In this document: one piece after another, positions 6,822 through 10,563 of the stretch
Layout: every line of letters starts with the position of its first letter
Numbering within the stretch: position 1 is the first letter of the stretch
Origin: CAYMLQ01 sp964390795
GTDB lineage: Bacteria > Verrucomicrobiota > Kiritimatiellia > RFP12 > UBA1067
Direction of reading: 5' to 3'
Length of the DNA stretch: 10,563 nt
NCBI GenBank assembly: GCA_964390795.1
Contig: CAYMLQ010000199.1
Location: 1-10,563, forward strand
Program-made: the position numbers and the translations under genes
Notes under the pieces: generated by a model
Told to the model about the DNA's origin: nothing
What the model saw: the letters and a program-made list of their open reading frames with translations, nothing else
Databases searched by the model: none

Positions 6822-6836
6822 GCAGACATCATGCCA
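6822..6836 (-). promoter_or_regulatory. Sigma-54-like -24/-12 element facing the exported-protein operon
   Basis: On the minus strand TGGCATGATGTCTGC repeats the plus-strand element with one change, and the identity extends to 20 of 21 bases (6840-6820 versus 6716-6736). The predicted start near 6810 lies about 170 nt upstream of the exported-protein gene. The two elements converge, so their transcripts would overlap for about 65 nt. The pair could instead be an inverted binding site for a regulator. Confidence 0.4.
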
Positions 6837-6931
6837 AAACGGCGCGCCATCGTCGAGCCGCTCCAGCAATTCTAATTTTGGCATCTCCGTTCATTCGCAT
6901 CCGCGCCCGGAGGTCGCGGGCTACCTTGCGA

Positions 6932-7136
6932 GGCGCGTCTTTCAGGGGTGGCGCGCGACCTCCGGGCGCGTCTTTCAGGGGTGGCGCGCGACCTCCGGGC
7001 GCGTCTTTCAGGGGTGGCGNNNNNNNNNNNNNNNNNNNNNNNNNNNNNNNNNNNNNNNNNNNNNNNNNNNNNNNNNNNNNNNNNNNNNNNNNNNNNNNNN
7101 NNNNNNNNNNNNNNNNNNNCGCGACCTCCGGGCGCG
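6932..7136. repeat. 33-bp tandem repeat array, interrupted by an assembly gap
   Basis: A unit containing GCGTCTTTCAGGGGTGG and CGCGACCTCCGGGCGC recurs at exactly 33 bp (for example T at 6938, 6971 and 7004). About 2.7 copies are visible before the Ns and a half unit (7120-7136) after. The array ends 2 nt before the prepilin ATG. The 16-bp block CGCGACCTCCGGGCGC (6954-6969) also occurs inverted at 6903-6918, so a 16-bp hairpin with a 35-nt loop can form. Copies are identical with no unique spacers, so this is not CRISPR. Confidence 0.9.
7020..7119. other. Assembly gap (100 Ns)
   Basis: Exactly 100 N characters stand in the middle of the 33-bp array, a conventional placeholder for a gap of unknown size. 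The bases on either side join in perfect repeat phase if the Ns are removed, so the true gap is probably a whole number of 33-bp units, possibly zero. Confidence 0.97.
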
Positions 7137-7138
7137 CT

Positions 7139-8002
7139 ATGCACATGATTTTGAGTCTGTTTGCGAACGGAATAGTCAAATGTAGAATTGCTGCGAGCCG
7201 CTCATTGCCAACAACCCGCGCCACGCCCGCGTCGCTCACCCGCCTGGGTTTCACGCTGCTGGAGCTGCTCGTCGTCATCGTGATCATCGGCATCCTCGGC
7301 TCCGCTCTGGTGGTCTCTGTCCAGTCCGGCTACAAGCAGGCCCGCCAGGCGAACTGCAAGTCCAACCTGCGCCAGTTCGGCGTAGCGCTCACGATCTACC
7401 GCGGCGAGCACGACAACCGGTCGCCCGACTGGATGTCCAACCTGTACCCCGACTACGTGGACGACCGCAGCATGTACGTCTGCCGCGCGGACAAGAACGG
7501 CGGGCGTGACCGCCCCCGCCCCGAGGAACTGGTCAAACTCATCAACGACCCCGGCAACTCGGCTGACCAGTCCGCATTCTGGGACAACCGCAGAAATTCC
7601 GACAACAAGCGGAACGAGGCGGTCGAGTGCTGCAGCTACTTCTACGAGTTCTCCGCCGCGCGGATCGGCAGCGGTTGGTACAAGGGGGAAACGTTGCCGA
7701 CGGGCGTGAAAGAAAATATCCAGACCATGGCGGACTTCAAGAATGTCCAGCTCCGCTACGGAGACCAGGCCAACATCGTGAACGGCCAGCAGATGCCCTA
7801 CAGCGCCTCGCGCATTCCCATCGCGCGCTGCTTCCACCATTATAAGGATCAGAAAGTCCTGGGGTACCAGAACACGGCCGGCGGCACCCGCGGTTCCGTC
7901 AAGAAAGACTACATCACCATCAACGTCGCCTACGCAGGCAACGTCTTCGTCGGCCCCACCTGGTGGGAAGGGACCATCCACCCCGGAGAATCTTCGCAAT
8001 AA
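7139..8002 (+). CDS. Type IV pilin-like / pseudopilin precursor
   Basis: The protein has a class III (prepilin) signal: RLG then FTLLELLVVIVIIGILGSAL, with cleavage after Gly37 and the conserved Glu at mature position 5. The mature part is about 250 residues, longer than a classic major pilin, and resembles the PVC prepilin-type proteins with LKQ-like helices (NCKSNLRQFGVALTIYRGEH), a LYPDYVDDRSMYVC segment and a C-terminal beta-rich region (NVAYAGNVFVG). After processing by a prepilin peptidase it would enter a pilus or pseudopilus. The ATG at 7139 gives a 37-residue leader; ATG 7145, or TTG 7205 giving a 15-residue leader, are alternatives. No clear ribosome-binding site is visible because the 33-bp array runs up to the ATG. 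The frame stays open upstream through the array and Ns, but that is repeat sequence. The secretin gene follows after 56 nt. Confidence 0.88.
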   Translation: MHMILSLFANGIVKCRIAASRSLPTTRATPASLTRLGFTLLELLVVIVIIGILGSALVVSVQSGYKQARQANCKSNLRQFGVALTIYRGEHDNRSPDWMSNLYPDYVDDRSMYVCRADKNGGRDRPRPEELVKLINDPGNSADQSAFWDNRRNSDNKRNEAVECCSYFYEFSAARIGSGWYKGETLPTGVKENIQTMADFKNVQLRYGDQANIVNGQQMPYSASRIPIARCFHHYKDQKVLGYQNTAGGTRGSVKKDYITINVAYAGNVFVGPTWWEGTIHPGESSQ

Positions 8003-8058
8003 CCCGCCCTATCTTACGTTCATCTCATCATCAGAAAACAGGAATACCGAGCCCGCTT

Positions 8059-10200
8059 ATGAAAACACCCCGCATTCAGGACTTCCAAACTCCCGACGCC
8101 CGACGCCCGACGCCCAACGCCCAGCGAGGCCTGCTCGCGCTCGCGCTGGTTCTTCTCGCTGGCTGCACAAGCCCCAAAGCTCCTGACCCCGAGCCCGTCC
8201 CGCCGCCGCCGCGCGCGCCCGAGGTGGTCCTGGCCGAACAGCTGTTTGATAGCGGGCACCTTCAGGACGCCATCATCGCCTGCGTCGACATTTCGAAGAA
8301 GAACCCGGAGGCCAACGGGCTGACCGACCTCCAGCAGCGCATCACCCAGCGGCTCGCCGACGACCGCATGGCCGCGGCAGAGAAACGGTCTGAGGCCACG
8401 GTCGGGCTGCACACCGCCGACGCGAAGAACTTCGGCATCTCTCCCGAGAGCTACCGCCAGAAGAAGCATGTCATCGGCGACAACTCCTCGTTGCGTTCCG
8501 CACCCACCGCCATGCAGAAGGTGCTTGCCAACCCGGTCAACATCCATCTGGTCAACGCGGATATCAACGCCATTATCGCCCAGATCGGGCAGTCGCAGAA
8601 CGTCAACATGATCGCCGACAGCGAGATCAGCGAGAAAGCGCTCACCATCCACGCCGAGAACACCCCGCTCATCGAGATCCTCGAGTACATCGGCCGCAAT
8701 CTCAACGTCACCTTCTCGGTCGGCAACAACCTCATCTGGGTCACACCGAAAGAGGAACCCTCTTCCGGCGTACCGTTGGAGACGCGCGTCTACCGGCTGC
8801 GCAAAGGCATGCTCGGCTCCGAACTTGGCAAATCAGCCCAGGGTGTCTCGCTGTTCAAAGGGCCCGAAGAGCGCGGCAGCGGCCGTTCGAGCCCGGCGGA
8901 GCCGAAAGAAGACAAAGAGAAGAAAGAGGGCAAGGTCGGACTGCTCGAATCGATCGAGCGCTTTGTGCCGCAGCCCGAGGGCTCCGACTTCCTGTTCAAC
9001 GACAAGGTCCACGCCCTGATCGTCAAGAACACGCGCGAAAATTTGGCCGTGGTCGAGGACCTCATCGCCGCCATGGACGTCCGCCCGGTTCAGGTGCTAA
9101 TCGAGGCCCGCTTTGTCACCACCAACATCTCCGACCTGCGCGAACTCGGCATCGAGTGGCTGCTCGACAACCGCGGCAACGCGCAGTTCGCCCCCGGATC
9201 GCTCAGCGCGACCGACCCTTGGCTGCGAGGCCACCAGAAAGTGACCCCGGTCCGGAGCGACGTGTTGGCCGGCTCGATGACCGGCGTGACCGAAGCGGGT
9301 ACAGGCGGGGCCAACTTCGCCTACCAGTTCCTGCTCGGCGACACCGCCCTTAAAGCCGTGCTCCACGCCCTCGAGCAGACCGGACAAAGTCGCACCATCG
9401 TGGTGCCCCGCGTCACCACCCTCAATAACCGCGAGGCCCGTTTCCGCGTCGGCGAGGACACCTCCTACTTTGAGGAGGTGGATACCAACATCATGACCAG
9501 CGGGGGCGGAGTTAATGCTGAAAACTCGCGCGACAACGTGACCTACGACTACAATACCCCGACCATCGTCGAGACCGGCTACTCGCTGATCGTCACGCCC
9601 AGCGTCGGCGCCGACCTCTCGGCGATCAACATGGTTCTGCGCCCCGAGATCAGCTCGATCAAAGAGTGGAAAAAATACCAGCTCAGCAGCCTCGGCAACA
9701 ACGACGAGGGCAAGGAGGAGCCGGCGATCGAAGTCCCCGTACTCTCGCGCCAGTACATCGAAACCGAAGCCGTGGTCCGCAGCGGCGAAACCATCGTTCT
9801 GGGCGGACTCGCGGACACCAGCAAAGTCGAAGACACCTCCGGGACGCCCTGGCTGATGAGCCTGCCCTTCATCGGAAACCTCTTTAAGGTCGAGAAGCAA
9901 AACGATCAGGCCAAGAACATCCTGATCTTCGTCACCGCCACGCTCATCAGCGACGTCGGCGAAGAGCTGATCCCGCTGAACGACCTCGAGCGCTACGGGC
10001 TCGCCGTTCCCGAAGAGGCCAAGGTTCCCAATGTCCTGAAGCCCGCCCCGACGCCCGTGCCCGCAGCCGCGGCTCCGTCACCCGCCGCAGAAACAACCGC
10101 TGCGCCCGTTCCTGTTCAGGCTTCCGCCGCGCCTGCGGCGCCTGTCCCCGCCCCTGCCGCAGCTCCGGCCCCGGCCCCCGCTGCTGCCCCAGTCCCCTGA
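8059..10200 (+). CDS. Secretin, PilQ/GspD family lipoprotein
   Basis: The 713-residue protein forms the outer-membrane pore of a type IV pilus or type II secretion system. Order of parts: N-terminal repeat-derived stretch (10-22), hydrophobic helix with lipobox VLLAGC (Cys36), TPR-like helices (about 55-105), N0/STN domain (about 158-230, VNIHLVNADINAIIAQIGQS), an N1-type domain (about 238-345) split by a charged insertion (266-293, rich in Glu, Lys and Arg), the secretin barrel (345-632, including VPRVTTLNNREARFRVG, VETGYSLIVTPSV and SGETIVLGGLADTSKVE) and an Ala/Pro tail (661-713). The ATG at 8059 directly precedes the signal peptide; AGGA lies about 16 nt upstream, which is distant. An upstream extension to 7963 would overlap the prepilin gene and is unlikely. 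A pilM-like gene downstream argues for a pilus-type machine, although gene order (secretin before pilM) differs from pilMNOPQ. Confidence 0.94.
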   Translation: MKTPRIQDFQTPDARRPTPNAQRGLLALALVLLAGCTSPKAPDPEPVPPPPRAPEVVLAEQLFDSGHLQDAIIACVDISKKNPEANGLTDLQQRITQRLADDRMAAAEKRSEATVGLHTADAKNFGISPESYRQKKHVIGDNSSLRSAPTAMQKVLANPVNIHLVNADINAIIAQIGQSQNVNMIADSEISEKALTIHAENTPLIEILEYIGRNLNVTFSVGNNLIWVTPKEEPSSGVPLETRVYRLRKGMLGSELGKSAQGVSLFKGPEERGSGRSSPAEPKEDKEKKEGKVGLLESIERFVPQPEGSDFLFNDKVHALIVKNTRENLAVVEDLIAAMDVRPVQVLIEARFVTTNISDLRELGIEWLLDNRGNAQFAPGSLSATDPWLRGHQKVTPVRSDVLAGSMTGVTEAGTGGANFAYQFLLGDTALKAVLHALEQTGQSRTIVVPRVTTLNNREARFRVGEDTSYFEEVDTNIMTSGGGVNAENSRDNVTYDYNTPTIVETGYSLIVTPSVGADLSAINMVLRPEISSIKEWKKYQLSSLGNNDEGKEEPAIEVPVLSRQYIETEAVVRSGETIVLGGLADTSKVEDTSGTPWLMSLPFIGNLFKVEKQNDQAKNILIFVTATLISDVGEELIPLNDLERYGLAVPEEAKVPNVLKPAPTPVPAAAAPSPAAETTAAPVPVQASAAPAAPVPAPAAAPAPAPAAAPVP
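8081..8122 (+). repeat. Heptamer array in the secretin signal-peptide n-region
   Basis: Three exact GACGCCC units (8095-8115) are flanked in phase by AACTCCC and ACTTCCA before and by AACGCCC after, 42 nt in all. It encodes TPDARRPTPNAQ, very like the TPNAERRTPNAE before the signal peptide of the minus-strand exported protein. Confidence 0.88.
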
Positions 10201-10223
10201 CCCACACACGATGGGCACCGACA

Positions 10224-10251
10224 CTCCTAAATCCTAACTCCTAACTCCTCC
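10224..10251 (+). repeat. Heptamer array upstream of the pilM-like gene
   Basis: Four units in phase: CTCCTAA, ATCCTAA, CTCCTAA, CTCCTCC. The array fills much of the 60-nt gap between the secretin stop and the pilM-like ATG and leaves no recognisable Shine-Dalgarno sequence there. Confidence 0.85.
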
Positions 10252-10260
10252 TTTCCAGCT

Positions 10261-10563
10261 ATGTCCCGAACAAAACAGATCATCGCCATCGATGTCGGCG
10301 CGCGCTCGGTGCGTGCGGTCTGGGTGAGCCTGCGCGGCGGCACGCCGGTGGTCACGCGCGTCGAGCCCTTCTCGCTGCCGCTAGACGAGGAGGAGCCGCA
10401 CGCGCTCATCAGCACGTGGATTGCCAAGCTCGGCCTCACGAAGCATTTCTGCGTGGTCGCCCTGCCCGGTGCCCAGACCGTCTTCCAAAGCGGGCGCATC
10501 ATGCAAAACGACCCGCGCACGCCCGAGCAGATCGCCGCCATGGACATCGCCCAGTTCAGCGAG
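10261..10563 (+). CDS. pilM: PilM-like actin-fold pilus assembly ATPase, 3'-truncated by window edge
   Basis: The 101 visible codons begin MSRTKQIIAIDVGARSVRAV, where IAIDVGARSVRAV is the first phosphate-binding loop of the actin/FtsA-like fold used by PilM and GspL cytoplasmic domains (usual form DIGSSSVKAV). A second match is CVVALPGAQTVFQSGRI (about residues 65-81), equivalent to the V(A/S)xxG(x)xVFxRxI segment of PilM proteins. PilM is a cytoplasmic partner of PilN and links the pilus alignment complex to the motor. The gene follows the secretin after 60 nt without a visible ribosome-binding site; a heptamer array lies in that place. The ATG was chosen because it precedes the motif by only 7 codons. 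The rest lies outside the window. Confidence 0.8.
   Translation, partial: MSRTKQIIAIDVGARSVRAVWVSLRGGTPVVTRVEPFSLPLDEEEPHALISTWIAKLGLTKHFCVVALPGAQTVFQSGRIMQNDPRTPEQIAAMDIAQFSE

Larger units (their letters stand above)
6638..7138. other. Divergent intergenic region between the minus-strand operon and the pilin cluster
   Basis: This stretch of about 500 nt separates the two divergent transcription units. I see no convincing gene in it. It holds an inverted pair of sigma-54-like elements (6716-6736 and 6820-6840), a third partial TTTTGGCAT match near 6877-6885, a 16-bp inverted copy of the array motif (6903-6918), a 33-bp tandem array and 100 Ns. The part from about 6700 to 6890 is clearly AT-richer than the flanking genes, as expected for a promoter region. 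Confidence 0.8.

Noticed and set aside
6932..7136. CRISPR array
   Set aside because: Units are directly adjacent and identical without unique spacers, and no cas gene is nearby.
6878..7138. Extension of the prepilin reading frame upstream through the array and Ns
   Set aside because: The frame is open only because the 33-bp unit lacks stops and Ns are permissive; a prepilin leader this long is implausible.
7963..8058. Upstream start for the secretin at 7963
   Set aside because: It would overlap the prepilin 3' end and place more than 30 extra residues before a good signal peptide that follows ATG 8059.
10247..10255. CCTCCTTTC matches the anti-Shine-Dalgarno tail of 16S rRNA
   Set aside because: Nine bases can arise by chance and here come from the end of a CTCCTAA heptamer array; no other rRNA similarity is present.

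Overview
The window looks like a contig piece from a high-GC, Gram-negative bacterium of the PVC superphylum, most plausibly Kiritimatiellota, Lentisphaerota or Verrucomicrobiota. That is an inference from four things: a large secreted protein of a type I associate with that group, a prepilin with a long C-terminal domain, a lipoprotein secretin, and scattered short tandem repeats with text-like translations (peptides such as TPNAERRTPNAE and RSEVRGRRSEV). A run of exactly 100 Ns (7020-7119) inside a tandem repeat shows that this is a scaffolded assembly.

Left arm (1-6637, all on the minus strand). Read in the direction of transcription it holds: a large exported protein with a PA14-like and a degenerate SGNH-like region (6637-4217), a 74-residue single-span membrane protein (4211-3987), a rhomboid protease (3972-3193), nadC (3196-2330), coaX (2328-1561) and a sugar-phosphate-type nucleotidyltransferase (1559-651). 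Gaps are 5, 14 (or 32), -4, 1 and 1 nt, so this is almost certainly one operon. It makes NAD (NadC) and coenzyme A (CoaX) precursors and also carries membrane and envelope genes. A hairpin with a T-tract inside the rhomboid gene could split transcription. After a 156-nt gap filled by a duplicated hairpin repeat comes a 3'-truncated comF (494 to beyond position 1).

Middle (6638-7138). This divergent intergenic region holds a near-perfect 21-bp inverted pair. Each copy fits the sigma-54 -24/-12 pattern, and each faces the other and the gene on the far side. It is followed by a 33-bp tandem array interrupted by the assembly gap.

Right arm (7139-10563, plus strand). It holds a type IV pilin-like prepilin (7139-8002), a lipoprotein secretin of the PilQ/GspD family (8059-10200) and the start of a pilM-like gene (10261 onward). 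This is the beginning of a type IV pilus or type II secretion cluster: PilM would organise the inner-membrane platform, the secretin forms the outer-membrane pore, and the prepilin is a fibre subunit.

The most unusual signal is a set of six tandem arrays, all with a 7-bp period but different unit sequences (1562-1582, 4754-4795, 6422-6456, 6501-6542, 8081-8122, 10224-10251). Most sit at gene boundaries, between a start codon and a signal peptide, or in frame inside a coding region. They resemble in style the heptameric STRR repeats of filamentous cyanobacteria and look like an active, sequence-flexible repeat process that edits gene ends.
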